Assembly: GCF_040529185.1 (NCBI RefSeq)
Contig: NZ_CP159510.1
Span: 2,294,001-2,358,000 of the forward strand
From: Sporolactobacillus sp. Y61
GTDB taxonomy: Bacteria > Bacillota > Bacilli > Bacillales > Sporolactobacillaceae
Direction: 5' to 3'
Length of the DNA: 64,000 nt
Shown: piece by piece, positions 55,618 to 63,999 of the stretch
Position numbering within the stretch: position 1 is the stretch's first letter
Layout of the letters: each line of letters begins with the position of its first letter
Notes under the pieces: generated by a model
Seen by the model: the letters and a program-made list of their open reading frames with translations, nothing else
Told to the model about the DNA's origin: nothing
The model's database searches: none
Position numbers and translations under genes: made by a program

Positions 55618-56065
55618 TCAATACCTCCTGTTAAGATTCAGAAAATAGAGGAACCAGACCGCATGCTGCTGTTCATCTCTGGAAAAACGGTAAAAGGCCG
55701 ATCTGATCCGGGGGTCAGTTGACAAATCCCCCGACTCCAGATAAAAATCTACAGTTTTCTGCTCATCCTCTATACCATGACGAAGACCCTCAAGAAACGT
55801 ATTCGGACAGGTTTGGCGTCAATTGCGGCCGAAAAGTTTCGCCTGTCAGCTGACTGTACAGTGATGAAAATACCTGAAAATGATGCATTTCATCTCTTCT
55901 GATTTCAGCAATCTGCTGCCGTTCCCGTTCGTTCATCGTCTGATTCATCAGAATTTCATAGCAGGCCATTGCATTCCATTCACCAGTGATCGCAGACCGG
56001 AGCCGATCAGGCGACTGTTCATCACTTTCGGCCGACATGTCCGGCATCTCCCTGAAGCTGTTCAC
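55618..56065 (-). pseudogene. Ferritin-like domain protein, frameshifted near 55800
   Basis: A four-helix ferritin-like protein of about 148 residues. First part: AITGEWNAMACYEILMNQTM and EIRRDEMHHFQVFSSLYSQL, with Glu and Glu-x-x-His metal ligands of helices 1 and 2. This frame stops at NLSEYVS (about 55790). The neighbouring frame continues FLEGLRHGIEDEQKTVDFYL, then FSRDEQQHAVWFLYFLN with further Glu and Glu-x-x-His ligands, to the TGA at 55618. One base must be removed (or two added) near 55795-55805. GTG 56065 chosen over GTG 56074. Similar four-helix proteins occur in spores of Bacilli; role here not known. Confidence 0.75.
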
Positions 56066-56142
56066 GATGATCACTCTCTTTCTTCATGTTCTCATGCTAC
56101 TTTATGCGGAACATCAGAAGAGGTGCCCAAAAAAAATCGTGT

Positions 56143-57693
56143 TTACAGCCCAGGAGCCATGCGATGCTTTGTTGCCTGTTCAAATGCAAAGGCAAGTTCA
56201 ATCAGTCTGGGTTCACTGAATGCGAGTCCGGTAAAAGTGATGCCGACCGGTTCGCCATCGTGTGTATAACCGGCGGGAACCGTAATCGAAGGATAGCCGG
56301 CTTTGGCAGCAATATCACATCCCTGAGCATTAGCAAAAACCAGGGCGTCCAGATGCTGTGCTTTGATGACCGCGTCTAACCCTTCCTTTCGGGAAAGACG
56401 TAAATCGTCCGCGCGATCAATCAGATATTCGCGTTCACCAAGATCGCCGCTTGTCTGTTCGGACTTCTCAAGAACAGCCTGCCCGTACTTTAAGGCTTTA
56501 TCCGCATGCTCCCTGTTAAAAGTGATCAAATCAGCCAGACTGTGGACAGGAATCTGCTGATCAAGTTTTCCAAAATAACGGTTGATATCCCATTTAAATT
56601 CGTGATACAGAACAGAGGATTGTCTGTTTTCGAGAGTCTCTGATGACGGGATGATGACGGGATCAATGACATGAGCCCCTTTTTCTTTCATTACTTTAAG
56701 GGCCTTGTTAATCAGTTCGACCTTCTCTCTACTCAGGTCTTTCAGATAATGCCGGTCAATGCCAATACGGGCATTTTTAAGTCCATTACGCTTCAGGTAA
56801 ACCCTATAATCTTTTTGCACGTCTCCCCTGCCCCAGACGGTTTCTTCATCATCTTCATCTACGCCGGTCATGGCATTCAGCAGCAGGACGGCATCACGGA
56901 CAGTCCGGGCCATCGGGCCGGCTGTATCCTGGCTGTGAGCAAGAGGGATTATGCCACTGCGACTGAGAACACCAATTGTCGGTTTAATCCCGACCAGGGC
57001 ATTCGACGATGCCGGACTGAGAATGGAACCGGATGTTTCCGTACCGATGCCTGCAGCAGCAAGGTTAGCCGCAACTGCGGAGGCTGTTCCTGAACTGGAA
57101 CCGCCGACATCAAATGCAGCACCATATGGATTGAGTACCTGTCCGCCCAGAGAGCTGTATCCGTTCGGCATTTTATCCGAAATAAAATTGGCAAATTCAG
57201 TCAGATTTGCCTTGCCGATAATGATGGCGCCGGCCGCTTTCAACTTTTTGATGATAAACGCATCCTGACTGGCCTGATGGTTCTTCAGCGCAATAGAACC
57301 TGCAGTCGTATGCATGTTCCCTGCTGTTTCGATATTATCTTTAACAATAATCGGTATGCCAAAGAGCGGGCCGACATCCGGCTGAACGGTTCTTTTCACA
57401 TCACAGGCTTCCGCTTCATGTATTGCTTCAGGGTTGATTTCGCGCACAGCGTTCAAAAACGGCCCCTGCTGATTCAACTTTTGAATACGGTCCAGGTACT
57501 GACGGACAAGCTCTTTAGAAGTTGTCTGTCCCAGCCTGATCGCTTTCTGTATCTCATCGATGGTTGCTTCTTCTATTGAAAACGGTTTTCGTTTTGCTAC
57601 TTCCTGGCGGATAAAAAGTCCGGCCGTGACTGCGGCAGCTGCTGCTCCGGTGAAGGCAGCAGCAAGAGCAAATTTTTTCTTTCTGGACATCAT
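56143..57693 (-). CDS. Amidase-signature family hydrolase with N-terminal anchor
   Basis: A 516-residue amidase. Residues about 6-28 are hydrophobic (FALAAAFTGAAAAAVTAGLF), a signal or anchor, so it may be exported. Ser-cisSer-Lys triad: Lys in FGIPIIVKDNIETAG, first Ser in VGGSSSGTASAVAANLAAAG, second in GTETSGSILSPASSN. Conserved GVLSRSGIIPLAHSQDTAGP and FGQPG-type block replaced by SITVPAGYTHDGEPVGIT. It is not GatA: no gatB or gatC is adjacent and the anchor is unusual for that. Specific amide substrate unknown. ATG 57693 lies after GAGGTGAG. Confidence 0.88.
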   Translation of the reverse strand: MMSRKKKFALAAAFTGAAAAAVTAGLFIRQEVAKRKPFSIEEATIDEIQKAIRLGQTTSKELVRQYLDRIQKLNQQGPFLNAVREINPEAIHEAEACDVKRTVQPDVGPLFGIPIIVKDNIETAGNMHTTAGSIALKNHQASQDAFIIKKLKAAGAIIIGKANLTEFANFISDKMPNGYSSLGGQVLNPYGAAFDVGGSSSGTASAVAANLAAAGIGTETSGSILSPASSNALVGIKPTIGVLSRSGIIPLAHSQDTAGPMARTVRDAVLLLNAMTGVDEDDEETVWGRGDVQKDYRVYLKRNGLKNARIGIDRHYLKDLSREKVELINKALKVMKEKGAHVIDPVIIPSSETLENRQSSVLYHEFKWDINRYFGKLDQQIPVHSLADLITFNREHADKALKYGQAVLEKSEQTSGDLGEREYLIDRADDLRLSRKEGLDAVIKAQHLDALVFANAQGCDIAAKAGYPSITVPAGYTHDGEPVGITFTGLAFSEPRLIELAFAFEQATKHRMAPGL

Positions 57694-57830
57694 AGCTCAC
57701 CTCAATAATAGACAACCTGAAATTATCATTATCTTACAGGTATCAGTGAAAACTTGCAAATAAAAAAATGTGGCTGACAAATCGCAGGCGGCTGAGCCAT
57801 AAATGCGTTTAAACGATAATCTGTAAATAG

Positions 57831-57860
57831 AAAAAAACTCAAGAGAAATAACCTCTTGAG
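57831..57860 (-). terminator. Terminator of the coat-like gene
   Basis: Minus strand CTCAAGAG, loop GTTATTT, CTCTTGAG, then seven T. Confidence 0.9.
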
Positions 57861-57876
57861 CCTGACCTGTTTTCGA

Positions 57877-58251
57877 TCAGTCAAAACATTTATAATCGTG
57901 ATCATGGTCATGATCATGATCGTTTCGCGGATCGAAGGCATCTCCGAATGATTTAATGGCAACAACATCATCAAGACAAATATCAATGGTTGATACTCTG
58001 CGTTTTTCGCAATCAAAGAGAGTTAAAATATTTTTGGATACGCCTGCAAAAAAGCCTTCAACAGGACGCGAATTTTTCAGAAAGACTTTGATAAAGTCAT
58101 TCTTGGAAATCCCTTTCAGCAGGTCGCGGCCATCACAGCCTCTGCGGTCAAAAGCCGGGCTGATCTTTCGGTCATAACCATTATCATAGGCCGGGCTGAT
58201 TCCCCGACCATTATAACAGTTCTGTCCATACATCAGGTTATCCCATCCCAT
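57877..58251 (-). CDS. Putative spore coat-like protein
   Basis: A 124-residue protein. N-terminal Gly/Asn/Tyr-rich part (MGWDNLMYGQNCYNGRG), then repeated SPAYD/SPAFDRR motifs. A beta-rich core (SKNDFIKVFLKNSRPVEGFF, DCEKRRVSTIDICLDDVVAI) resembles the small barrel repeated in CotB-type coat proteins. The tail has an alternating His-Asp run (DHDHDHDHDY, near residue 112) that could bind metal or be a flexible acidic tip. GGAGGTG lies before the ATG. Coat assignment is inferred from composition and the spore-forming host. A terminator follows. Confidence 0.6.
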   Translation of the reverse strand: MGWDNLMYGQNCYNGRGISPAYDNGYDRKISPAFDRRGCDGRDLLKGISKNDFIKVFLKNSRPVEGFFAGVSKNILTLFDCEKRRVSTIDICLDDVVAIKSFGDAFDPRNDHDHDHDHDYKCFD

Positions 58252-58457
58252 GAGGGAACACCTCCTTCATCTGTTTCTTGGTCTTACATTGATAGAATAT
58301 GGTTTTCATTCATTACTGACAGGGACAAAGCATCTGCATCAATCGTCTTTTTTTCTGACAACCCCAACGCACGAAAAAAAAGGGAAACTGCCACTTTATC
58401 TCGAAATGATAAATAGGGCTATTCCAGTAAAAAATTAATCAACCAGAGGTGTAAAGC

Positions 58458-58736
58458 ATGAAAATTGAAGAGGGTCAGGACAGATATTTTGTTAAAAATG
58501 ACTCAGGTCAGGAAATAGGTGAAATCACCTATTCCCATCCTTATAAAGATGTCCTCAGTATTGATCACACCTATGTTGACCCGGCATTCCGCGGCCATCA
58601 TCTGGCCGGGAAACTGCTTCAGGCAGTTGTTGATAAAGCGGTTAAAGAGCATAAAAAGATCATTCCTGCCTGTTCTTACGCAAAAATTCAGTTTGAAAGA
58701 AAAAAGGAATATCAGGATATTCAATACTTTGAGTGA
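58458..58736 (+). CDS. GNAT-type N-acetyltransferase (short, YjdJ-like)
   Basis: A 92-residue, single-domain acetyltransferase of the short GNAT group. Acetyl-CoA motif A: YVDPAFRGHHLAGKLLQAVV with the R-G-x-x-x-G/A loop near residue 47, and IIPACSYAKIQFE near the C terminus (Cys and Tyr-Ala-Lys are family features). GAGGTG lies 7 bases before ATG 58458. Substrate unknown. Terminator follows immediately. Confidence 0.9.
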   Translation: MKIEEGQDRYFVKNDSGQEIGEITYSHPYKDVLSIDHTYVDPAFRGHHLAGKLLQAVVDKAVKEHKKIIPACSYAKIQFERKKEYQDIQYFE

Positions 58737-58744
58737 TTAAATAC

Positions 58745-58777
58745 AGAAGGAGCCTGAACGGCCCCTTCTTTTTTTCA
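58745..58777 (+). terminator. Terminator of the GNAT gene
   Basis: GAAGGAGCC, loop TGAAC, GGCCCCTTC, then a T run. Confidence 0.85.
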
Positions 58778-58817
58778 GTTTTAAAGGCGTCTGCAACTTG
58801 CCAGCCGCCGGTTTTCT

Positions 58818-60089
58818 TTAAAACAGATCCAATAATTCGGTTAATCCCAGTAATCCGAACATCATGATACATCCAATCAGTATCGCATTGGTCAGCCATC
58901 TGTTCCGTGCATCCCGATCTACTTTCTTCGAGTTAAGAAGGATGGTCAATGTGATCGCGAGAAAGGGCATAAAGAGTGAACCGAGGACACCATAAAGGAT
59001 AATCAGCTCAACCGGTTTACCAAAGAAATACATAATCATTGGAGGAAAGGTCAGCCAGAACAGATACAGGCGGTACATGGGATCCTTTTCCGTAACCGGT
59101 TTGTCAGCCAGTTCTTTATTCTTCTTCATACGCATAGTGCGTACAAAATCAGCAAATAAATAAGGGACACCGTTCCAGACGCCAAGAAGCGAACTGAAAA
59201 CAGCTGACCAGAAAGCAAGCAGAAGTGTCCATCTCATGGGTTCGCCAAACTGGTCGGCCAGCATGTTCGACATCGTAACGAATCCCTGATCGCCACGAAT
59301 TTCAACATTCGTACCATAGAGGAATTGTGCACCGATAATCAGGGCAGAGACGCAGAACACCCCTGTGATAAAATAGCCGACTTTCGCGTCAGTTTTCATC
59401 ATTGGAATCCATGACTTCCCGGTCCAGTTTTTTTCTTTAATCCAATAACCGTAGGAAGCCATGGTAATGGTGCCGCCAACGCCGCCAATCAGTCCGAGTA
59501 CAAGGTATAACGACCCGTCCGGAACGGTCGGAACAAGTCCCCAGGATAATTCTTTTAATCCCGGAAGAAAAAAACAGGCCAGACCGACGATGGTCAGGAA
59601 CATCAGGCCAACGAGGAATGTCATCACTTGTTCAAACAGCTTATATTTTCCTGTGTAAACAAGCAGGAAACCGGCAACAGCGTGGATAATCGCCCAACCC
59701 CAGATCGGCAGGACGGGCCACATTGCGTTCATGGCCATACCTGATGCCATTGCTGCCGTTGCTCCATAGACGAAGCCCCAGATGACAGCATATACACCGA
59801 AGTAACCTGTTGCCCATCTGCCAAGAGATCGCCAACCTTCCAGAATGGTTGTTCCGGTAGCCAGATGCCATCGCCCGACCCCTTCATTTAAATAGTATTT
59901 AATAATTGTTCCAATAATAATTGCCCATAAAAAAGTCATACCGTAAGACTGACCGACAACAATGGAGGCAAGTAAATCCGGCGCACCAATACTGGTTGCG
60001 GCAACGACAAATCCAGGGCCGACCTTGATCATGCGTTCTTTCAGTGTCTGCGGCGGGAGTGAGGGGACAGATGTTTCTAACTTGGCCAT
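58818..60089 (-). CDS. Nramp-related divalent metal transporter, non-canonical
   Basis: A 423-residue membrane protein with about 11 segments, Nramp superfamily. In classical Nramps segment 1 has DPGN and segment 6 has MPH. Here segment 1 reads GPGFVVAATSIGAPDLLASI, with APDL at the metal site position, and segment 6 reads GGTITMASYGYWIKE. So neither classic metal-binding motif is present, and substrate may differ from Mn/Fe. EGVGRWHLATGTTILEGW and WNGVPYLFADFVR are other conserved blocks. AGAAGGAGGA lies before ATG 60089. A cre box overlaps its promoter. Confidence 0.85.
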   Translation of the reverse strand: MAKLETSVPSLPPQTLKERMIKVGPGFVVAATSIGAPDLLASIVVGQSYGMTFLWAIIIGTIIKYYLNEGVGRWHLATGTTILEGWRSLGRWATGYFGVYAVIWGFVYGATAAMASGMAMNAMWPVLPIWGWAIIHAVAGFLLVYTGKYKLFEQVMTFLVGLMFLTIVGLACFFLPGLKELSWGLVPTVPDGSLYLVLGLIGGVGGTITMASYGYWIKEKNWTGKSWIPMMKTDAKVGYFITGVFCVSALIIGAQFLYGTNVEIRGDQGFVTMSNMLADQFGEPMRWTLLLAFWSAVFSSLLGVWNGVPYLFADFVRTMRMKKNKELADKPVTEKDPMYRLYLFWLTFPPMIMYFFGKPVELIILYGVLGSLFMPFLAITLTILLNSKKVDRDARNRWLTNAILIGCIMMFGLLGLTELLDLF

Positions 60090-60108
60090 TTTAATCCTCC
60101 TTCTTGAG

Positions 60109-60149
60109 TGAAATCGCTTTCATTATACATTATGCTGAAACATAAGCAA
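60109..60149 (-). promoter_or_regulatory. Promoter with catabolite-responsive element (cre) of the Nramp-type gene
   Basis: On the minus strand TTGCTT, 16 bases, TATAAT (60127-60122), then cre TGAAAGCGATTTCA (60122-60109), which matches 13 of 14 positions of TGWAARCGYTWNCW. Position over the start site fits CcpA repression. Confidence 0.7.
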
Positions 60150-60207
60150 ATATCCTGCCTCAGCACGAACCAACCCTGTGATGTAATTACATATTTTTAC
60201 AGATCAG

Positions 60208-60768
60208 TTACGGTTTCTCAGCCAGCTTCTTACGTCCGATAAAACGTGAGAAAAAATTGTTCTTTTTTACACCTGCTTCGCTGGCTTCTCTCAGCCGATT
60301 GACCAGTTCTCTGTCTCTTCGCTCGATCCTGCGCTCCATTTCCTTGTCGTACCGCTCAATAACGTTCTCAGCTGTTTTTTCAGCTGCTGTGGCAGCAACT
60401 TGTTCAATCATCAGGCGAAACTGTTCGGCAGAGAAAGAAATCTCCGTCTCAGGAAGTTTCAAAGTACCGGATCCAGAAGAACGGAGTGCTGTCTTTGTAA
60501 GCTCTGCCTGAGGTAAACCGGCAGGCCCTCCACATAACTCTGCTGCAGCATAGTCAATGGTCTTCCCCTTCTTCATTTCCAGCATCAATTGTGAAATCAT
60601 CTGTACATTCTGCTCAAAATAAATCCTCTGATTGGATTTCTTTCGGGGGAAGTGATATCCATGTTTCTCCAACGCCAAAGTCAGTCTTCTCAATTTACTC
60701 CGTGTGACTTTCAGTTTCTCGACAACTTGCCTGGTAGAGTATCCATAATTGCCCTTTCCCGTACTCAT
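60208..60768 (-). CDS. MerR-like HTH protein with long coiled coil (RacA/DUF3967-like)
   Basis: A 186-residue DNA-binding protein. Residues 8-60 form a MerR-type winged helix (YGYSTRQVVEKLKVTRSKLR, then FPRKKSNQRIYFEQ). From about 100 to 165 the sequence is a charged coiled coil (AENVIERYDKEMERRIERRD). The tail is basic (FFSRFIGRKKLAEKP). Such architecture is shared by B. subtilis RacA (184 residues; anchors the chromosome in spores) and DUF3967 proteins found on plasmids; I cannot decide between them. GGAGTGTGATCGG before ATG. A 31-bp palindrome lies 17 bp upstream. Confidence 0.75.
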   Translation of the reverse strand: MSTGKGNYGYSTRQVVEKLKVTRSKLRRLTLALEKHGYHFPRKKSNQRIYFEQNVQMISQLMLEMKKGKTIDYAAAELCGGPAGLPQAELTKTALRSSGSGTLKLPETEISFSAEQFRLMIEQVAATAAEKTAENVIERYDKEMERRIERRDRELVNRLREASEAGVKKNNFFSRFIGRKKLAEKP

Positions 60769-60784
60769 CCGATCACACTCCGTT

Positions 60785-60815
60785 AATTATATAGGTAGAT
60801 GCTACTTATATAATT
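60785..60815. promoter_or_regulatory. 31-bp near-perfect palindrome upstream of the HTH gene
   Basis: AATTATATAGGTAG (60785-60798), ATG spacer, CTACTTATATAATT (60802-60815). The arms are 14 bp with one mismatch. It is 17 bp before the start codon, so it is probably an autoregulatory operator, overlapping the promoter. Confidence 0.6.
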
Positions 60816-61125
60816 TGACAGCGTGGCCCCGGATTCCTTTAAAAAAATAACAGTAGAGCGTCCGGATATCTTCTGTTGCAATATTCTTAGAGCCAACAAG
60901 GACCGGGGAAGAGAAAAAACGACATATTATCTATTTATATTCTATGTATCTGCAAGACCAGACATAAGTTAACATAAAAAATTTTACGTTATATTAGTGA
61001 TCCCGGTTTCACATTTTATTCAGGTATATCAGAGGAAAAAACGCCCTGGCAGACCGTCTATCTGTTCACTCTTTTCTTTTGTGAAAAATGGTTTATAGTA
61101 ATCTTAGATTTATGAAAATACCTGG
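60816..61125. other. 310-bp gap between divergent HTH and aldo/keto reductase genes
   Basis: AT-rich, with no open frame of note. It must contain the promoters of both directions, but no clear -35/-10 pair was found. Confidence 0.5.
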
Positions 61126-61139
61126 AAAGGAGATCACTT

Positions 61140-61976
61140 ATGGCCCTGTCCATGCAGGATACCCTGACATTGAATAATGGCGTTAAAATGCCTTGTGAAG
61201 GCTTTGGCCTTTTTTCGATGACTGATGAAGATATCTTTATAAGTTCGCTCGAAGCAGCCGTAGACGCCGGATACCGTCTGTTTGATACGGCTGCACAGTA
61301 TGGAAATGAACATCTTCTCGGAGACTTTCTGAAGGATTCAGGACTGGAGCGCAGCGAGTATTTTATTACTTCTAAAGTGCAGAACCGCGATCAGGGTTAC
61401 GAAAAAACATTAAAGGCATTCGATACTTCCTTAAAAGCATTACAGCTGGATTATCTTGACCTCTATCTTGTTCACTGGCCTTTGAAGGATCCTTTCTTTG
61501 AAACATGGAAGGCCATGGAACACCTGTACAGTGAAGGATTTGTCCGGGCGATCGGTGTCAGTAATTTTGAGAGCCATCACCTGGATCGTTTACTGTCACG
61601 CGCAAATTTTGTTCCAGCTGTGGAACAGCTGGAGACGCATCCTCACTTCTCCAACCACGTCATGCGTGACTATCTGAAATCACTTGGTATGGTACATCAG
61701 GCATGGGGCCCACTAGGTCGAGGAGCGGATCTTGATGATCCTGTGATCTGTGACATAGCAGAAAAACATGGAAAATCACCTGCTCAGATCATCTTGAGGT
61801 GGCACCGGCAGCATGGCGTCGCGATTATTCCAAAATCGCAGACCCTCTCACGGATCAGGGATAACGCAGATATCTACGACTTTATGCTGACACCTGTCGA
61901 GATGAAAAAAATCGATCTTCAGAATAAAGGAGAACGTTTTGGCCAGGCCCCGGATGCCGTTTATGTAAAGGACTGA
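61140..61976 (+). CDS. Aldo/keto reductase family oxidoreductase
   Basis: A 278-residue NADPH-dependent carbonyl reductase. The catalytic tetrad is visible: Asp and Tyr in LFDTAAQYGNE (about 48 and 53), Lys in FITSKVQNRD (about 79), His in YLVHWPLKDP (about 111). AIGVSNFESHHLDRLL and VAIIPKSQTLSRIRDNADIYDF form the cofactor end (2'-phosphate contact). The family often reduces methylglyoxal, and mgsA is in this genome at 51.5 kb, but the link is speculative. AAAGGAGATC before ATG 61140. The next gene is about 340 bases away. Confidence 0.93.
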   Translation: MALSMQDTLTLNNGVKMPCEGFGLFSMTDEDIFISSLEAAVDAGYRLFDTAAQYGNEHLLGDFLKDSGLERSEYFITSKVQNRDQGYEKTLKAFDTSLKALQLDYLDLYLVHWPLKDPFFETWKAMEHLYSEGFVRAIGVSNFESHHLDRLLSRANFVPAVEQLETHPHFSNHVMRDYLKSLGMVHQAWGPLGRGADLDDPVICDIAEKHGKSPAQIILRWHRQHGVAIIPKSQTLSRIRDNADIYDFMLTPVEMKKIDLQNKGERFGQAPDAVYVKD

Positions 61977-62318
61977 TACTGATCGCAAGGCAGGATGCGT
62001 CCCCCATTTATTTTTGGCGCCCCAATGGATTTCGGTAAGGTCACAAACATGGCCATGTATTCTGAAAAAGGAGGAACATCTGGGAAATCATGCCGCCGTC
62101 CCTGAATAAGATGCTCATAAAATCGGATTATGTTATTCTTTTATCAGGAGGTGCGGCGTACATTCATGAAATGACTTCGTCCATAGACGACTGGCCCGTA
62201 TCGTTATCCCGACACATTTTTCCCGCTCTTTACCATTCTACAGATCCATTTTCATGCATTTTTATGACAATAATAGGCTGTGCAGGAAATATGAATGTTT
62301 AATGGGAGGTGATTTCAG
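61977..62318 (+). other. 340-bp gap with one doubtful small frame
   Basis: A 70-codon frame (62090-62302) begins at ATG 62090, 15 bases after AAAGGAGG, too far for good initiation. The product has no recognised motif. The end of the gap has GGGAGGTGA, the ribosome site of the PAP2 gene. Confidence 0.4.
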
Positions 62319-62852
62319 ATGGCAGCGAAATCAATTGACAATCTCTATGAAGTAGAATGTCAGATCTTCAAAAGAATTAATTGCTACTTTGAACATAGAG
62401 GCTTGTATATCTACTTTCGTCTGGTTACGAGTGTCGGTGGCGCTGTGACAGAAATACTGGCAGTCCTGCTGATACTGTTTTTTGCAGAGGGGACTTTGCA
62501 CCGGACAGCGGTCGCTTGTGCCATATCTCTGACAGGAAGTCATATTATCGTACAGGTTCTGAAGAGACTTTTTCCAAGAAATCGTCCCTATCTGGCTCTT
62601 GCCGGGGCAAAGGTCATGAAGAATCCACTCACCGATCATTCCTTTCCATCCGGGCATGCAACAGCCGTTTTTTCAGTGATTATTCCGTTAATTCTGTATC
62701 AGCCGATGCTCGTTTTTCTTCTGCTGCCTCTTGCTCTGAGTGTGGCAACGTCGCGCATTTTCCTTGGGCTGCACTATCCGAGCGACGTGCTTGCCGGAAT
62801 CAGTCTCGGAACCCTTACCGGACTTATCACATATTTTCAGATGATGTCCTGA
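62319..62852 (+). CDS. PAP2-family membrane phosphatase (undecaprenyl-diphosphatase type)
   Basis: A 177-residue phosphatase with about five membrane segments. The three catalytic motifs are KRLFPRNRP (about 84-92), SFPSGHATAVFS (about 108-119, nucleophile-assisting His), SRIFLGLHYPSDVLAG (about 145-160, catalytic His). Architecture fits BcrC/YodM enzymes that recycle undecaprenyl pyrophosphate or dephosphorylate lipid phosphates at the outer face. GGGAGGTGA lies 6 bases before ATG 62319. A strong hairpin follows. Confidence 0.92.
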   Translation: MAAKSIDNLYEVECQIFKRINCYFEHRGLYIYFRLVTSVGGAVTEILAVLLILFFAEGTLHRTAVACAISLTGSHIIVQVLKRLFPRNRPYLALAGAKVMKNPLTDHSFPSGHATAVFSVIIPLILYQPMLVFLLLPLALSVATSRIFLGLHYPSDVLAGISLGTLTGLITYFQMMS

Positions 62853-62917
62853 AGTAATTAGTCATTTCCCAACCCAGGTCTTCCGGTATCGCCCCGTTCA
62901 TCTGATATAAAACAACG

Positions 62918-62951
62918 CCGGATCAGACCCCGATAAAAAGGTCTGATCCGG
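62918..62951. terminator. Bidirectional hairpin between the PAP2 and hydrolase genes
   Basis: CCGGATCAGACC, 10-base loop, GGTCTGATCCGG: a perfect 12-bp stem between convergent genes. Only short T runs follow, but position and stem strength fit a terminator. Confidence 0.75.
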
Positions 62952-62991
62952 CTCTTATTCATATATGAACAGCTGATCGGTCTGATGAACT

Positions 62992-63999
62992 TCAGCCTGA
63001 TACAGACTTTTTTAGCTGACTCTGAACAGGCCGTTTTTGATCCATATGTCTGTCAATAAAGTTAAATATTTTCATAAAGTATTCTTCTGGTGCAACAATG
63101 GCTGATGAGGCATGTGGTGCTTTATCCACAATCAGAAGTTCCTTTTCAACCGGAGCGGCATCATAGACTTTATGAACCATCTCTGTGGGAACATAGGTGT
63201 CATCAGACCCGTGAATAAACAGGATGGGCACTCTTGCCTTCTTTAGTTGTTCGACTGAAGACGCTTCATAAATGCTGAATCCTGCCTGCGATCTGACTGC
63301 CCGGTCAGCCAGCTGCATAACAGGGAAGCTGGGAAGATTAAACAGGTTTTTCAGTTCGTAGGCGAATTCATCTGCAACAGAAGTGTAACCACAGTCCTCG
63401 ATAATCGCAGTGACGTTGTCCGGAAGATTTTCTCCGGCGGTCATCATCGCCGTTGCTCCGCCCATGGATACACCATGAATAACAATTTTCGCAGCCGGAT
63501 CACGCTGAATCAGTTTATTGATCCATCTCAGGATGTCTTTACGATCCACCCAGCCCATGCCAACGTAATCCCCTTCACTCTTTCCGGAACCACGCAGATC
63601 CGGGCTGAGAATATTAAACCCGTGCTGAGAAAAATCCGGTGCATAATAAAACATACCGCTGCCTTCATTCATGTAGCCGTGAACCAGGATGGCCCATCGA
63701 TGACTGTCCGGATGCGGCAGGAACAAATAGCCATGCAACTTCAGGTTATCTTCCGATTGGATAAAGACATCCTGAGGCGGATAAGTTTCAACAAACTTAT
63801 CTTTCGAGGCTTTTATCACCTCCAGCCTTTCTTTGATCAACTGAGGCAGTTCATCTACGGGAATCTTCTGACTTAAATGATCGAGGAGCTCCGTTTTATC
63901 ATTCCGTTCGATAGCAAGTTTATAGAAATGTTTGCCTACTGCGTCCCCCGCTACTTTCAGAAAAGCAGCTGTGCTGGATAGAATCACCGATGAAAGAAT
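62992..63999 (-). CDS. Alpha/beta hydrolase with N-terminal anchor (YqkD-like), 5' end beyond window
   Basis: A serine hydrolase of at least 331 residues, open through the right edge of the window. The start of the visible part, ILSSTAAFLKVAGDAVGKHF, looks like the end of an N-terminal hydrophobic segment. The nucleophile Ser is in IVIHGVSMGGATAMM (GxSxG), with the oxyanion region AILVHGYMNEGSG, Asp in LFIHGSDDTYVPTEM and the catalytic His in APHASS. This matches the YqkD group of B. subtilis, of unknown substrate. GTG 63987 is a possible internal start, but no stop precedes it within the window, so it is reported as partial. Confidence 0.88.
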   Translation of the reverse strand: MLSSVILSSTAAFLKVAGDAVGKHFYKLAIERNDKTELLDHLSQKIPVDELPQLIKERLEVIKASKDKFVETYPPQDVFIQSEDNLKLHGYLFLPHPDSHRWAILVHGYMNEGSGMFYYAPDFSQHGFNILSPDLRGSGKSEGDYVGMGWVDRKDILRWINKLIQRDPAAKIVIHGVSMGGATAMMTAGENLPDNVTAIIEDCGYTSVADEFAYELKNLFNLPSFPVMQLADRAVRSQAGFSIYEASSVEQLKKARVPILFIHGSDDTYVPTEMVHKVYDAAPVEKELLIVDKAPHASSAIVAPEEYFMKIFNFIDRHMDQKRPVQSQLKKSVSG

